DNA of 64,000 nucleotides, taken from positions 1 through 64,000 of the forward strand of contig CAKOWE010000003.1 in NCBI GenBank assembly GCA_934122235.1. Reading direction: 5' to 3'. The notes under the pieces are model-generated. The model was not told where the DNA came from. It ran no database searches and worked only from the letters and a program-made list of their open reading frames with translations. Source of the stretch: an uncultured Clostridia bacterium (GTDB taxonomy: Bacteria; Bacillota; Clostridia; TANB77; CAG-508). The translations under genes and the position numbers were made by a program. How positions within the stretch are numbered: position 1 is the first letter of the stretch; the number at the start of each line of letters is the position of its first letter. Below are positions 24,540-34,916 of this stretch, in pieces.

Positions 24540-26303
24540 ATGAATGAGTACAGAACACACAATTGTGGAGAGTTAAGAGCAGAAAATGTTGGACAAACAG
24601 TAAAATTAGCAGGTTGGGTTCAATCTGTAAGAGACTTAGGTGGGGTTGTTTTCCTTGATTTAAGAGATCAATATGGTATAACGCAAATAGTTACATCAGG
24701 GGATGATAAAAAAGTTGATGAAGTACAAAGAATACCAGTTGAATCAACGATATCAATAACAGGAAAAGTTAGAAAAAGAGCTGATGAAACAATAAACAAA
24801 AATCTTGCAACAGGTGAAATAGAAGTGTTTATTGATACAGTAGAAATTTTAGGTAAAAGAACAAAAAATCTTCCATTTGCTGTAAATGAAGAAAAAGATG
24901 TAAGAGAGGATTTAAGATTACAATATAGATTTTTAGATTTACGTTCAGAAAAATTAAAACAAAACATATTACTAAGAGCAAAAATATTACAATTTTTAAG
25001 AAATCAAATGATAGAGAGAGGATTTACAGAAGTACAAACACCAGTACTTACAAGTTCATCTCCAGAAGGCGCAAGAGATTATTTAGTACCAAGTAGAGTA
25101 CATCCAGGTAAATTTTATGCATTACCACAAGCGCCACAACAATTTAAACAATTATTAATGGTTTCAGGTATAGATAAATATTTCCAAATAGCACCATGTT
25201 TTAGAGATGAAGATGCAAGAGCAGATAGAGCACCGGGAGAATTTTATCAACTAGATATGGAAATGGCTTTTGCAACACAAGAAGATGTATTTAATATAAT
25301 GGAAAAAGTTATGTACAATACTTTTACAGAGTTTTCTGATAAAAAAGTTGCAGAATACCCATTCCCACGTATTTCATATAATGAGGCTATGTTAAAATAT
25401 GGTTCAGATAAACCAGATTTAAGAAATCCATTAATTATTGAAGATGTAACAGATATATTCCAAAAAGTTGAATTTAATGCATTTAAAGGAAAAATAGTAA
25501 GAGTAATAGCAACACATAATGTAAAAGACTGTCCAAGAAGTTTCTTTGATGGAATGACAGATTTTGCAATTAGCGAATGTGGTGCTAAAGGATTAGCTTG
25601 GTTAAGAGTAAATGATGATAGAACTTTCCAAGGACCAATTGCTAAATTTATAGATGATGAATCTAGAGAAGAATTGTTAAAAAGAACATCTTCAAATGCA
25701 GGAGATGCAATATTCTTTATAGCAGAACAAAAAGGTGTAGTTGAAACATTAGCAGGACAAATAAGAACAGAATTAGGAAATAGACTAAACTTATTAGAAA
25801 AAGATGTGTTTAAATTCTGTTGGATAGTAGATTTTCCAATGTATGAGATAGAGGAAGGACAAATAGCATTTAGTCATAACCCATTTTCAATGCCACAAGG
25901 TGGTTTAGAAGCATTAAACACAAAAGATCCATTAGATATACTTGCGTATCAATATGATATAGTATGCAATGGTATAGAATTATCATCTGGAGCTGTTAGA
26001 AATCATGATCCAGAGATTATGATAAAGGCATTTGAAATAGCAGGTTATACTAAAGAACATATTGAAAAGAAATTTCCAGCTTTATTTAATGCTTTCCATT
26101 ATGGAGCACCACCACATGCAGGTATTGCACCAGGTGTAGATAGAATGATAATGTTAATAACTGAAGAACCAAGCATAAGAGAAGTAATTGCATTTCCAAT
26201 GAATAGTAAAGCACAAGATTTATTAATGGGAGCTCCTGGAGAAGTTACTGATAAACAGTTGAGAGAAGTTCATATAAAGGTAGATGTAAAAGAAAACAAG
26301 TAA
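24540..26303 (+). CDS. aspS: Aspartyl-tRNA synthetase
   Basis: 587 residues, bacterial-type length with GAD insertion. OB-fold anticodon-binding domain (1-110; GWVQSVRDLGGVVFLDLRD), class II motif 2 (CFRDEDARADRAPGEFYQLD) and motif 3 (HYGAPPHAGIAPGVDRM). It charges tRNA-Asp, and may be non-discriminating if Asn is made by GatCAB; this cannot be decided here. Controlled by the T-box upstream. AAGGGGG site before ATG. Confidence 0.98.
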   Translation: MNEYRTHNCGELRAENVGQTVKLAGWVQSVRDLGGVVFLDLRDQYGITQIVTSGDDKKVDEVQRIPVESTISITGKVRKRADETINKNLATGEIEVFIDTVEILGKRTKNLPFAVNEEKDVREDLRLQYRFLDLRSEKLKQNILLRAKILQFLRNQMIERGFTEVQTPVLTSSSPEGARDYLVPSRVHPGKFYALPQAPQQFKQLLMVSGIDKYFQIAPCFRDEDARADRAPGEFYQLDMEMAFATQEDVFNIMEKVMYNTFTEFSDKKVAEYPFPRISYNEAMLKYGSDKPDLRNPLIIEDVTDIFQKVEFNAFKGKIVRVIATHNVKDCPRSFFDGMTDFAISECGAKGLAWLRVNDDRTFQGPIAKFIDDESREELLKRTSSNAGDAIFFIAEQKGVVETLAGQIRTELGNRLNLLEKDVFKFCWIVDFPMYEIEEGQIAFSHNPFSMPQGGLEALNTKDPLDILAYQYDIVCNGIELSSGAVRNHDPEIMIKAFEIAGYTKEHIEKKFPALFNAFHYGAPPHAGIAPGVDRMIMLITEEPSIREVIAFPMNSKAQDLLMGAPGEVTDKQLREVHIKVDVKENK

Positions 26304-26370
26304 AATTTCTTAATGGTATTGCAAAGTATAAATAAATATAATATAATAAGTTTGTTTTTTAGTGTAATAT

Positions 26371-26401
26371 ACTACTAACAAGTTGCATGCTTGTTAGTAG
26401 T
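26371..26401. terminator. Palindromic hairpin after aspS
   Basis: Perfect 12-bp stem actactaacaag/cttgttagtagt, 7-base loop. It has no T-run on the plus strand, so it is a weak terminator or 3' stabiliser for aspS mRNA. Confidence 0.5.
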
Positions 26402-26448
26402 CATAATTTAAACTATACACTATATATTAAAAAGGGAGGAAATTTAAA

Positions 26449-27210
26449 ATGGAAAAAGTATTAGACATATTAAAAGGTCTATTAGCAGGATTTGTAGAAT
26501 TAATAATGCATCCTGTATCAAAAGTAACAGAAACAGTTCAAAAAGAAGATATAAAGAAAGGTGCAATAAAGGCAGTTATATTAGCAGCTGTGTTAGCAGT
26601 AGTAAACGTATTATCAAGAATCAGAATAATACATATATTTATAACAACAAGCAAAGCAAAAGATTCTGCAATGGATGATTTAAACGCTTTTGTTACAATA
26701 TTAAAAATGTTTGGAATATACTTATTGATAATTGCTGCAATAGCATTAGTATTATTCATTATTTCAAAATTAGTAAAAGATCAAAAATCATTCCCATATA
26801 CATTATCAATGACAGTTAATTCAGGAATTGTATATACAGTTGGTGCTACATTAGGATTAATATTATCATTCTGGACACCATTATCAATATTAGTAATTTC
26901 TATAGCAGCTTTACATTCAGGACTAACATTATTAGTATCTTTTATGAGTTCATTAGCAAATGTAGATACAGACAGATTAATATTAGTAGCTGTAGTTGTA
27001 TTAGCAATTGTTGCTATAGTAGTTGCAATTATTAGCATGATAAAAGACGATGTAAAATTAAGTAGTTATGCAGATAGCAAATATTCAGAAATGACAAAAG
27101 ATAGTAAATATCACACAGTAGAATATCAAATGACTAGTGCTTTATCTAGTTTATCAGATGCACTTAGCAGCTCAACTGATTCATTAAGTTCATTAAGCAA
27201 TTTATTTTAG
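26449..27210 (+). CDS. Multi-pass membrane protein, Yip1-like, hypothetical
   Basis: 253 residues with about five hydrophobic helices (from about residue 40 to 195) and a Ser-rich C-terminal tail (SSLSDALSSSTDSLSSL). The layout resembles Yip1/DUF1282-type bacterial membrane proteins, but I cannot confirm the family. AAGGGAGG precedes the ATG; terminator downstream. Confidence 0.55.
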   Translation: MEKVLDILKGLLAGFVELIMHPVSKVTETVQKEDIKKGAIKAVILAAVLAVVNVLSRIRIIHIFITTSKAKDSAMDDLNAFVTILKMFGIYLLIIAAIALVLFIISKLVKDQKSFPYTLSMTVNSGIVYTVGATLGLILSFWTPLSILVISIAALHSGLTLLVSFMSSLANVDTDRLILVAVVVLAIVAIVVAIISMIKDDVKLSSYADSKYSEMTKDSKYHTVEYQMTSALSSLSDALSSSTDSLSSLSNLF

Positions 27211-27221
27211 AAATAAAATAT

Positions 27222-27254
27222 AAAAAATAAACCACTATAGGTGGTTTATTTTTT
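27222..27254 (+). terminator. Intrinsic terminator
   Basis: Stem aaaaaataaaccac/gtggtttatttttt with a 5-base loop. Confidence 0.9.
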
Positions 27255-27297
27255 ATGCATTTTAATATATAATATAGTACAAGTTTGGAGGATAACA

Positions 27298-29527
27298 ATG
27301 GTAGCAGAAATAATAGTAAATAGTACAGCAAAGCAATTAAATAAAACATTTGACTATATAATACCTGAATTTATGGAAAACAAAGTAAAAGTAGGTAGTA
27401 GAGTTTTTGTTCCATTTGGAAGAATCAAAAAACAGGAAGGATTTGTTATAGAAATAAAAGAAAAATCGCAATTTGCAAATAAGGAAATTATAGAAGTTGA
27501 AGATTCAATACTATCACTAGAGAAAGTAAATCTTGCAAAATTAATGGCAAGAAAATATTTTTGCAATATGTCAGATTGCGTTAAACTTATGCTACCTCCA
27601 GGAACATCAACGAAAAATGTTAATAATAGAGCCAAGGAGAAAATGGCGAATTTTGTATATTTGAGAAAAACTATAGAACAAATAAATTTAGATATAGAAA
27701 ATAGAGTTATAAAAAGTGCAAAACAAATAAGAGAATTAGATTTTTTAAAAAAGAATGATGGTATATATATTATGGATTTAGAAAATTTGGCGGATACAAC
27801 AAGAGCTATAACAAAAATACTAGAAAAGAACGGGTACATAGAAATAGTAGAAAAGCCAATTGAGCGAAATCCATTTGTAAATAAAAAAGTTCCAATAGAT
27901 TCAGAATTAGAACTAAATGAAGAACAAAAGGATAGTTTTGATAGAGTTAAAACTTCTATAGAAAGAGGAGAGTATAAAGAATTTTTATTATATGGTGTTA
28001 CTGGTTCACGGAAAAACTGAAGTTTATATGCAGTTAATAAAAAATGTATTAGACAGAGGTAAAACGGCAATAATGTTGGTTCCTGAGATTTCATTAACCC
28101 CACAAATGGTAAATAGATTTTTTGCTAGATTTGGAGATTGTATATCGGTTTTGCATAGTAAACTTATGTTAGGTGAAAGATATGATCAATGGCAAAAAGT
28201 AAAAGAAGGAAAATCTAAAATATTAATAGGAGCAAGATCTGCAATTTTTGCACCAATGGAGAATCTAGGTCTTGTTATAATAGATGAAGAGCATGATTCT
28301 TCATATAAATCTGATTCAACACCAAGATATAATGCTAAAGAAATAGCTAGATATATATGTAAAAAGAATAATATCCCATTGGTATTAGGAAGCGCAACAC
28401 CAGATATAGATACATTTTATAAAACTCAGATAAAAAAAATAGAATTATTGAAACTATCTAAAAGGGCTAATAATTCATTGTTACCAGAAGTACAAATTGT
28501 GGATTTGAAACAAGAACTGGCACAAGGAAACAGATCAATGATTAGTAGTGTCTTAAAAGATAGGATAGAAAAAACTTTAAAGGAAAAAAATCAAGTAATA
28601 TTATTTTTGAATCGTAGAGGGTATTCAACATTTGTTATGTGTAGAGAGTGCGGATATACGGCTAAGTGTAAGAATTGCAATATTAGTTTAACATATCATA
28701 TGACTGAAAACAAATTAAAATGTCATTATTGTGGTTATGAAACTAGAGTGTTTAATATATGTCCTGCGTGTGGAAGTAAGAAAGTAAAATATTTTGGAAC
28801 AGGAACACAAAAGTTAGAAGCAGAAATAAAAACTTTATTTCCAGAGGCTTCAACAATAAGAATGGATATAGATACAGTTACGAAGAAAAATTCACATGAA
28901 GAAATTCTAGAAAAGTTTAAAAATGAAAATATAGATATTTTGATAGGAACTCAGATGGTGGTAAAAGGACATCATTTTCCAAATGTTACATTGGTAGGAG
29001 TTATAGCTGCGGATGGAAGTTTGAATATTGATGATTATAGAGCAAGTGAAAGAACGTTTCAAATACTTACTCAAGTAGAAGGAAGAGCTGGAAGAGGAAA
29101 TAAAACTGGAGAAGTAATTGTACAAACGTATAATCCGGATAATTTTAGTATTCAATGTGCTAAAGAGCAAGATTATGATATGTTTTATGAATCTGAGATT
29201 ATATTAAGAGAAAAATTAAAATATCCACCATTTAGTGATATTATATTGTTTAATATTACATCATTAAACGAAACTGATGTAGAAAAATCAGCGTTATATA
29301 TATATAAAACATTATTAAAAAATGCAGAAAATAGAATGATAATATATAAACCAATGCCATCTCCTATAAGTAAGATAAAAAATAAATACAGATGGAGAAT
29401 AATAGCAAAATGCAAATTTAATAATGGTATTATAGATGTAGTAAACAAAAGCTTAGAAGCATATTATAAGTGCAGAAATTTGAAAGCTAATATAGTGGTT
29501 GATGTAAATCCTACTAGTATGACATAA
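27298..29527 (+). CDS. priA: Primosomal replication-restart helicase PriA, read through a +1 shift at CGG
   Basis: Zero frame for 237 codons, skip of one C at 28009, then 505 codons: 742 residues, normal for PriA. Order: DNA-binding domain (1-100; PEFMENKVKVGSRVFVPFG), Walker A G-V-T-G-S-G238-K-T formed only if the C is skipped, DEEH box, zinc-binding cysteines (CRECGYTAKCKNCN ... CHYCGYE ... CPACGS) and GTGTQK/ GRAGRG motifs. Without the shift, translation stops three codons later (cgg aaa aac tga) and no helicase is made. PriA restarts stalled replication forks and is normally important for growth. Start 27298 has TTGGAGG. It is followed by def and fmt, the conserved priA-def-fmt order. Confidence 0.92.
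28009..28012 (+). other. CGG(A) +1 frameshift site in priA
   Basis: In-phase codon 238. Context ggt-tca-CGG-A-aaa-act: skip C, read GGA, giving the essential P-loop glycine of GSGKT. Confidence 0.88.
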
Positions 29528-29599
29528 ATCTTGCAAATAAGAGCATTTTAATATATAATAAAAGTCTAATGTAATGAATAAAAAGGAGGAAATGATATT

Positions 29600-30103
29600 A
29601 TGGCTATACGAACAATCAGATTATCAGGAGATGAAATATTAAGAAAAAAGACTAAAGAAGTTGATGAAATAGATGAAAAAATAGTAGAGCTAGTAAATGA
29701 TATGATAGAGACTATGCATAAATATAATGGGGTAGGTTTAGCTGCTCCTCAAGTTGGAATATTAAAAAGAATAGCTGTAATAGATTTATATGAAGAAGGA
29801 GATGGGCCTGTAACTTTAATAAATCCATATATAATAAAAGAAGAAGGAAAACAGACAGTTGATGAAGGATGCTTAAGTTTTCCAAATCAATTTGCAAAAA
29901 TAGTAAGACCTAAAAAAGTAGTTGTTGAAGCTTTAGACATAAATGGTAAAAAAATTAAAATAGAAGCAGAAGGACTATTTGCACAAGCTATATCACATGA
30001 AGTTGATCACTTGAATGGAGAAGTGTTTATAGATAAAATAATACCAGGAACATTAGAAACATATAATCCTGAAGAAAATAGTGACAACAAAAAGAAAAAA
30101 TAG
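29600..30103 (+). CDS. def: Peptide deformylase
   Basis: 167 residues. All three PDF motifs: G-V-G-L-A-A-P-Q-V-G, E-G-C-L-S-F-P (metal Cys) and H-E-V-D-H (metal His pair). It removes the formyl group from nascent proteins. AAAGGAGG site. It lies between priA and fmt, which adds the formyl group. Confidence 0.97.
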   Translation: MAIRTIRLSGDEILRKKTKEVDEIDEKIVELVNDMIETMHKYNGVGLAAPQVGILKRIAVIDLYEEGDGPVTLINPYIIKEEGKQTVDEGCLSFPNQFAKIVRPKKVVVEALDINGKKIKIEAEGLFAQAISHEVDHLNGEVFIDKIIPGTLETYNPEENSDNKKKK

Positions 30104-30138
30104 TATTAATGTTAATTGCTAAGGAGGATAGGTACAAG

Positions 30139-31125
30139 ATGAATATTGTATTTATGGGAAGTCCAGATTTTGCAAGAGAATCTTTAAAAGCTTTATATGA
30201 AGCTAAAAATAATATAATGGCTGTTGTGACAACCGTAGACAAACCTAAAGGAAGAGGTATGAAATTACAACCAACGCCAGTAAAAGAATATGCTTTAGAA
30301 AAAGGTTTAAAATTATATCAACCAGAACAAATAAAAAATAATGAAGAATTTATACAAGAAATAAGAAATTTGAATCCGGAAGTTATATGCGTAGTTGCAT
30401 ATGGAAAAATATTACCTAAAGAAATTCTAGATATACCTAAATACGGCTGTATAAATGTTCATCCATCTCTTTTGCCACAATATAGAGGTTCAACTCCAAT
30501 ACAAACTGCTATAATAAATGGAGACAGCAAAACTGGAGTTACAACAATGTATATGGATGAGGGTTGGGATTCTGGTGATATAATTTTACAAGAAAAAATT
30601 GATATCGAAGAAAATCAAACTGCGGGAGAAATATGGGATGTTTTAGCTGTAAAAGGAGCAAATCTTTTAGTAGAGACAATAAAACAAATTGGATTAGGAG
30701 TTGCTCCAAGAACAAAGCAAGGAGAAAATTATACAGTAACACAAAAACTGGATAAAGCTATTTCGAAAATCGATTGGGAAAATACAAGTGCAGTTCAAAT
30801 AAAAAATTTGTCTAGAGGATTAAACCCTATTATGGGAATTTATGCAATATTAAATGGTAAAAAAATAAAGTTTTGGAATATAGATTCGCTAACAATAGAT
30901 GAATTTGTAAGTAAGTTTACGGAATTTGCAAATTATAAGAAAAAGTTGGAGTATGAAGTGGCACCTGGAGTTGTTATATATGTTGATTATAAGGAAGCAA
31001 TATATATTAAAGCAAAAGATGGAATAATAAAAGTAAATGAAATACAAGGCGAAAATGCAAAAAAAATGGCTACTACAGAATTCTTAAAGGGAAACAAAAT
31101 AGAGGTAGCAGAAACTTTTGAATAA
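30139..31125 (+). CDS. fmt: Methionyl-tRNA formyltransferase
   Basis: 328 residues. Formyltransferase core with the HPSLLPQYRGSTPI motif (catalytic His and folate site), FMGSPDFA at the N terminus and DEGWDSGDI; the C-terminal OB domain binds initiator tRNA. Uses 10-formyl-THF, whose supply is encoded nearby by fhs. Start at 30139 has AAGGAGG; the TTG/ATG-like start at 30109 does not. rsmB, often next, is absent. Confidence 0.97.
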   Translation: MNIVFMGSPDFARESLKALYEAKNNIMAVVTTVDKPKGRGMKLQPTPVKEYALEKGLKLYQPEQIKNNEEFIQEIRNLNPEVICVVAYGKILPKEILDIPKYGCINVHPSLLPQYRGSTPIQTAIINGDSKTGVTTMYMDEGWDSGDIILQEKIDIEENQTAGEIWDVLAVKGANLLVETIKQIGLGVAPRTKQGENYTVTQKLDKAISKIDWENTSAVQIKNLSRGLNPIMGIYAILNGKKIKFWNIDSLTIDEFVSKFTEFANYKKKLEYEVAPGVVIYVDYKEAIYIKAKDGIIKVNEIQGENAKKMATTEFLKGNKIEVAETFE

Positions 31126-31231
31126 ATAAAAAAAACAGTTGTAAAATTGTTAATTAATTGATATACTTATAAAACAATGATAGCAAAAATAAAAACAATA
31201 TATTTATATTAATAAATAGGAGGTAGTTAGA

Positions 31232-31654
31232 ATGGAAAATGAAGAAATAAAGGAAACTACGTTAGATGTAGTAAATGAAGAAAATACTAATTCAGCAGAT
31301 GAAATAAAAATTGCTGATGATGTTGTAGCGGTTATTGCTGGAGTTGCTGTATCTGAAGTTCCAGGAGTTGCTGGAATGGCAGGAGGTTTTGCAGGTGGAA
31401 TATCAGAAGTTTTTAGTGGAAAAAAGAACTTAGCAAAAGGTATAAAAGTAGAAGTTGGAGAAAAAGAAACTAAAATAGATGTAAATATTATAGTTGAATA
31501 TGGTACAAGAATACCAGATGTTGCATTTGCAATTCAAAATAGAGTAAAAAAAGCAGTAGAGTCAATGACAGGATTAAAAGTTGTAGCTGTTAATGTTCAT
31601 GTACAAGGTGTAAGTACAACAAATACAACAAATACAGAAAATGAGCAGGTTTAA
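31232..31654 (+). CDS. Asp23/Gls24 family envelope stress protein
   Basis: 140 residues. Asp23 domain (about 25-125; IADDVVAVIAGVAVSEVPGV, VGEKETKIDVNIIVEYG, VKKAVESMTGLKV). Cytoplasmic and expected to be tethered to the membrane by AmaP, encoded next. Site TAGGAGG. It heads the block Asp23-AmaP-DUF2273-nusB-xseA-xseB. Confidence 0.92.
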   Translation: MENEEIKETTLDVVNEENTNSADEIKIADDVVAVIAGVAVSEVPGVAGMAGGFAGGISEVFSGKKNLAKGIKVEVGEKETKIDVNIIVEYGTRIPDVAFAIQNRVKKAVESMTGLKVVAVNVHVQGVSTTNTTNTENEQV

Positions 31655-31676
31655 TAGTTTGAAAGGATGATAATAA

Positions 31677-32300
31677 ATGAAGTTTTTAGATAGATTAGCA
31701 TTAGCAGTTTTCTCAATAATAATATTTGTACTAGCAGTATTATTATGTTTAGTTTTATTTGGATGGTTTGATGTAGAGCTTATTACAAGTGCATTAAATT
31801 ATTTAAAGAGTAATACTGTTGCAACTAATGTAACATTAGGAATATCTATTGTGTTATTATTACTTGCTTTAAAAGCAATGTTCTTTGAATCATACACAAA
31901 AGAAGAGGATAAATCAAAAGAAGGAATATTATTAGAAAATGATAATGGAAAATTAGTTGTATCAAGAGATACATTAGAAAACTTAACAACAAATGTGTCA
32001 AAAACAATTAATGGAGTAGAAAATGTTGTTAGTAGAGTAATATTAGATAAAGATAATAATCTTGTAATATTTATTAATTTGTTAGTTAAACAAGATGCAA
32101 TAATTAAAGATTTATCTTCAGGTTTGCAAGCAAAAATAAAACAAACAATAAAAGAATCTTTAGGCTTAGAAGTAAAGGAAGTTAATATAAAAATAAAAAA
32201 TATAACTAATGAGAAAAATGAAAAAATAGAGAAAACTGATAAAATAGAAAAAGTTGAAAAAACAGATGTACAAGACACAAAAGTATCTGTACAAAAATAA
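31677..32300 (+). CDS. amaP: AmaP, membrane anchor for Asp23
   Basis: 207 residues. Two N-terminal transmembrane helices (about 8-30 and 50-68) then a cytoplasmic Asp23-like domain (about 95-180) and a charged repeat tail (EKIEKTDKIEKVEKTD). In Staphylococcus and relatives AmaP anchors Asp23 to the membrane. AAGGATG site, 22 bases after the Asp23 gene. Confidence 0.86.
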   Translation: MKFLDRLALAVFSIIIFVLAVLLCLVLFGWFDVELITSALNYLKSNTVATNVTLGISIVLLLLALKAMFFESYTKEEDKSKEGILLENDNGKLVVSRDTLENLTTNVSKTINGVENVVSRVILDKDNNLVIFINLLVKQDAIIKDLSSGLQAKIKQTIKESLGLEVKEVNIKIKNITNEKNEKIEKTDKIEKVEKTDVQDTKVSVQK

Positions 32301-32324
32301 TTAAATAATAAAGGGGTGCTTATT

Positions 32325-32528
32325 ATGAACGACTTTATAAAATTTTTAGGTAAATATAAAGGGGCAATAATAGGAATTATAATAGCTATATTACTTTTGA
32401 TATTTGAATTAGACAGATTTATAATTGGATTGGTAATTATTTTAATAGGAATGTTTACAGGAAATTATATACAAAGAAACAAACAAACAGTAAAAGAAAA
32501 ACTAAAAATAATGATAGATAGAATGTAA
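32325..32528 (+). CDS. DUF2273 small membrane protein
   Basis: 67 residues, two hydrophobic helices (about 13-31 and 36-52). DUF2273 proteins accompany Asp23/AmaP in Bacillota. Start 32325 chosen for AAGGGGTG. Confidence 0.8.
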   Translation: MNDFIKFLGKYKGAIIGIIIAILLLIFELDRFIIGLVIILIGMFTGNYIQRNKQTVKEKLKIMIDRM

Positions 32529-32552
32529 TAGAAAAAATTGTTGGAGGAATAT

Positions 32553-32957
32553 ATGAACAGATCTGAAGCTAGAGAATTGGCATTTGAACTTTTATATCAA
32601 ATAGAAGTACAAAAAGAAATAAATGAAGAACAAATAGAATTATTTTTTGACAATAATGAAATAACAGATAATAATGCAAAAGATTATATAAAAGATATTG
32701 TAACAGGTATAGAAGAAAAAAAGGATACAATAAATGAAATTATTTCGAACAATTTGAAGGCAGATTGGAAAATTGAAAGAATATCAAAAATAAACCTAGC
32801 TTTATTAAAGTTAGGGATATATGAAATTAAATATAAAGAATTGCCATATAAAGTTGTTATAAATGAGGTTGTGGAACTTGCAAAAAAATATGGTGAAGAT
32901 ACATCACATTCATTTATAAATGGAATTTTAGCTAGTGTAGTAAAAAATATGGAATAA
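32553..32957 (+). CDS. nusB: Transcription antitermination factor NusB
   Basis: 134 residues, all-helical. N-terminal SEARELAFELLYQIE and C-terminal YKVVINEVVELAKKYGEDTSHSFINGIL match NusB. It binds boxA with NusE (S10) for rRNA antitermination. Start at 32553 chosen for TTGGAGG. Cotranscribed with DUF2273 and xseA. Confidence 0.95.
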   Translation: MNRSEARELAFELLYQIEVQKEINEEQIELFFDNNEITDNNAKDYIKDIVTGIEEKKDTINEIISNNLKADWKIERISKINLALLKLGIYEIKYKELPYKVVINEVVELAKKYGEDTSHSFINGILASVVKNME

Positions 32958-32975
32958 AAATACAAAGGAGCATAA

Positions 32976-34163
32976 ATGAAACCAGAAGCGATATCTGTAA
33001 CTGAGTTAAATAAATATATAAAAGAGAAAGTAGCAAGCGATGAATATTTAAATAGCGTTTTAGTAAAAGGAGAAATATCGAATTTTAAGCATCATTATAC
33101 AGGACATATGTATTTTACCTTAAAGGATGAGAATTCTTTAATAAAATGTATAATGTTTAAAACATCAACTGCTACTTTAAATTTTATACCTAAAGATGGA
33201 ATAAAAGTACAAGTATTTGGAACTGTTGCTGTATTTGAAAGAGATGGTGTATATCAAATATATTGTAAAGCAATGCAAGAAGATGGCGTTGGAAGTTTAC
33301 ACAAAGCATACGAAGAACTAAAAGCAAGACTAGAAAAACAAGGATATTTTGATAAATCACATAAAAAGAAAATACCATATATGCCTAAAACTATTGGAGT
33401 ATTAACTTCAAAAACAGGTTCTGTAATTAGAGATATAATAAATGTATCAACAAGAAGAAATCCAAATGTACATATTAGACTATTACCAGTACCTGTTCAA
33501 GGAGAAGGGGCTGCAGAAAAAATATCAGATGCAATAGATTATATGAATAAAAAAAATTTGGCTGATGTATTAATAATAGCAAGAGGTGGAGGTTCATTAG
33601 AAGACTTGTGGCCTTTTAATGAAGAAATTGTGGCAAATGCAATATATAATTCTGATATACCAATAATATCTGCGGTTGGACACGAAACAGATTTTACGAT
33701 AGCTGATTTTGTAGCAGATTTAAGAGCACCAACGCCTTCAGCAGCAGCAGAGCTTGCACAAGCGGATGTTGAAGAACTAAAATTAAGATTAGAAACATAT
33801 AATAGAAGATATAAAGTTGCACTAAAAAAGAAGATAGAATATATGAAATTGAGGTATGAAAAATGTAAGGCATCTAGAGTGTTTAAAGAACCATATCAAA
33901 AAATAAACGAGAGATATGTGAGCATTGATATGGATGTGAAAGCTTTGCAAAATTGTATAATAAATAAAATAAAAGATTCAAGAACATTATCTGTAGAGAC
34001 AATATCAAAACTTGATGCCTTAAGTCCTTTAAAAACATTGACAAGAGGATATTGCATAGCAGAACATAATGATAAAATAATAAAAAGTGTAAACGATTTA
34101 AATGTAGATGATAAAATAACATTGAAGTTTACAGATGGAGAAAAGTTAGCAAATATATTATAG
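32976..34163 (+). CDS. xseA: Exodeoxyribonuclease VII large subunit
   Basis: 395 residues. N-terminal OB domain (VTELNKYIKEKVASDEYLNSVLVKGE-like), catalytic core with GARGGGSLEDLW-type IIARGGGSLEDLWPFNEE, ISAVGHETDFTIADFVADLRAPTPSAAAE and a C-terminal coiled coil that binds XseB. It degrades single-stranded DNA in both directions. Translational site AAAGGAG. xseB is downstream, with one extra gene between. Confidence 0.97.
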   Translation: MKPEAISVTELNKYIKEKVASDEYLNSVLVKGEISNFKHHYTGHMYFTLKDENSLIKCIMFKTSTATLNFIPKDGIKVQVFGTVAVFERDGVYQIYCKAMQEDGVGSLHKAYEELKARLEKQGYFDKSHKKKIPYMPKTIGVLTSKTGSVIRDIINVSTRRNPNVHIRLLPVPVQGEGAAEKISDAIDYMNKKNLADVLIIARGGGSLEDLWPFNEEIVANAIYNSDIPIISAVGHETDFTIADFVADLRAPTPSAAAELAQADVEELKLRLETYNRRYKVALKKKIEYMKLRYEKCKASRVFKEPYQKINERYVSIDMDVKALQNCIINKIKDSRTLSVETISKLDALSPLKTLTRGYCIAEHNDKIIKSVNDLNVDDKITLKFTDGEKLANIL

Positions 34164-34194
34164 CTTAAAGTATAAACATAAGAGGAGGTAAAAA

Positions 34195-34647
34195 ATGAAT
34201 AAAAAAATGTTAATAGCAATAGTTGCAATTGTATTAATAGTAGTGTTAGCAATATATACAGGAGTTAATTTAAGCAATAAAAATGCAGAGCCAGTAAGTG
34301 GTGTGCCAACACAACAGCCTTCAGCTACATCAACAAGTGTGGTAAGTACTCCAACGTCTGAAATAGAAAGCCCTTTAGCTACAGAAGAACCACAAGAGAC
34401 ACAAACACCGGAGCCAACACCAATTGACGTTTCTAAGATGACAGCTCAACAAAAAGAAGAGTATGCAATTAACATAGCTAAAGAAGCTTGGCAAAAATTA
34501 AATACTCATCAAAAAGTTTATTATTCTATTGCAACAATAGATAGTGATGGAGATTATATAGTAACAGTAAGAGCTGAAGAAAATACCAATGCTTTAGCTT
34601 GGTATAAAATAAATGTAAGTACAGGTAGTTGCAATGCAATAAATTAA
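34195..34647 (+). CDS. Secreted/anchored protein with Pro-Thr linker, hypothetical
   Basis: 150 residues. Signal anchor (about 4-24), a Thr/Pro/Ser-rich linker (residues 35-82) and a small C-terminal domain of about 65 residues (KVYYSIATIDSDGDYIVTVRA ... ALAWYKINVSTG) with a PepSY- or DUF-like beta pattern. The family is not recognised. It is inserted between xseA and xseB, an unusual place for an exported protein. RBS AGAGGAGG. Confidence 0.6.
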   Translation: MNKKMLIAIVAIVLIVVLAIYTGVNLSNKNAEPVSGVPTQQPSATSTSVVSTPTSEIESPLATEEPQETQTPEPTPIDVSKMTAQQKEEYAINIAKEAWQKLNTHQKVYYSIATIDSDGDYIVTVRAEENTNALAWYKINVSTGSCNAIN

Positions 34648-34670
34648 TTAATTTATTTATGGGGGAAAAT

Positions 34671-34901
34671 ATGGAAGAAGAAAAATTGAATTTTGAAGTA
34701 GCAATCAAGAGTTTAGAACAAATAGTGCAAGAATTAGAAAAAGGAGATTTAAACTTAGATGAATCAATGAAAAAGTTCGAAGAGGGAATGGCTTTGTCTA
34801 AAAAATGCACAAAAATATTAGAAGAAGCAGAAAAGAAGATAACAATATTGATTAAAGATGGAGAAAACGTTAAAGAAGAAAATTTTTCGGCGACTGAATA
34901 G
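34671..34901 (+). CDS. xseB: Exodeoxyribonuclease VII small subunit
   Basis: 76 residues: the typical helical hairpin NFEVAIKSLEQIVQELEKGDLNLDES-like motif (key residues LE-IV-ELE-G-L-LDES). It binds the XseA coiled coil. Start 34671 chosen for GGGGG spaced 6 bases before ATG. Confidence 0.93.
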   Translation: MEEEKLNFEVAIKSLEQIVQELEKGDLNLDESMKKFEEGMALSKKCTKILEEAEKKITILIKDGENVKEENFSATE

Positions 34902-34916
34902 AAAGGAAATTTTTAT

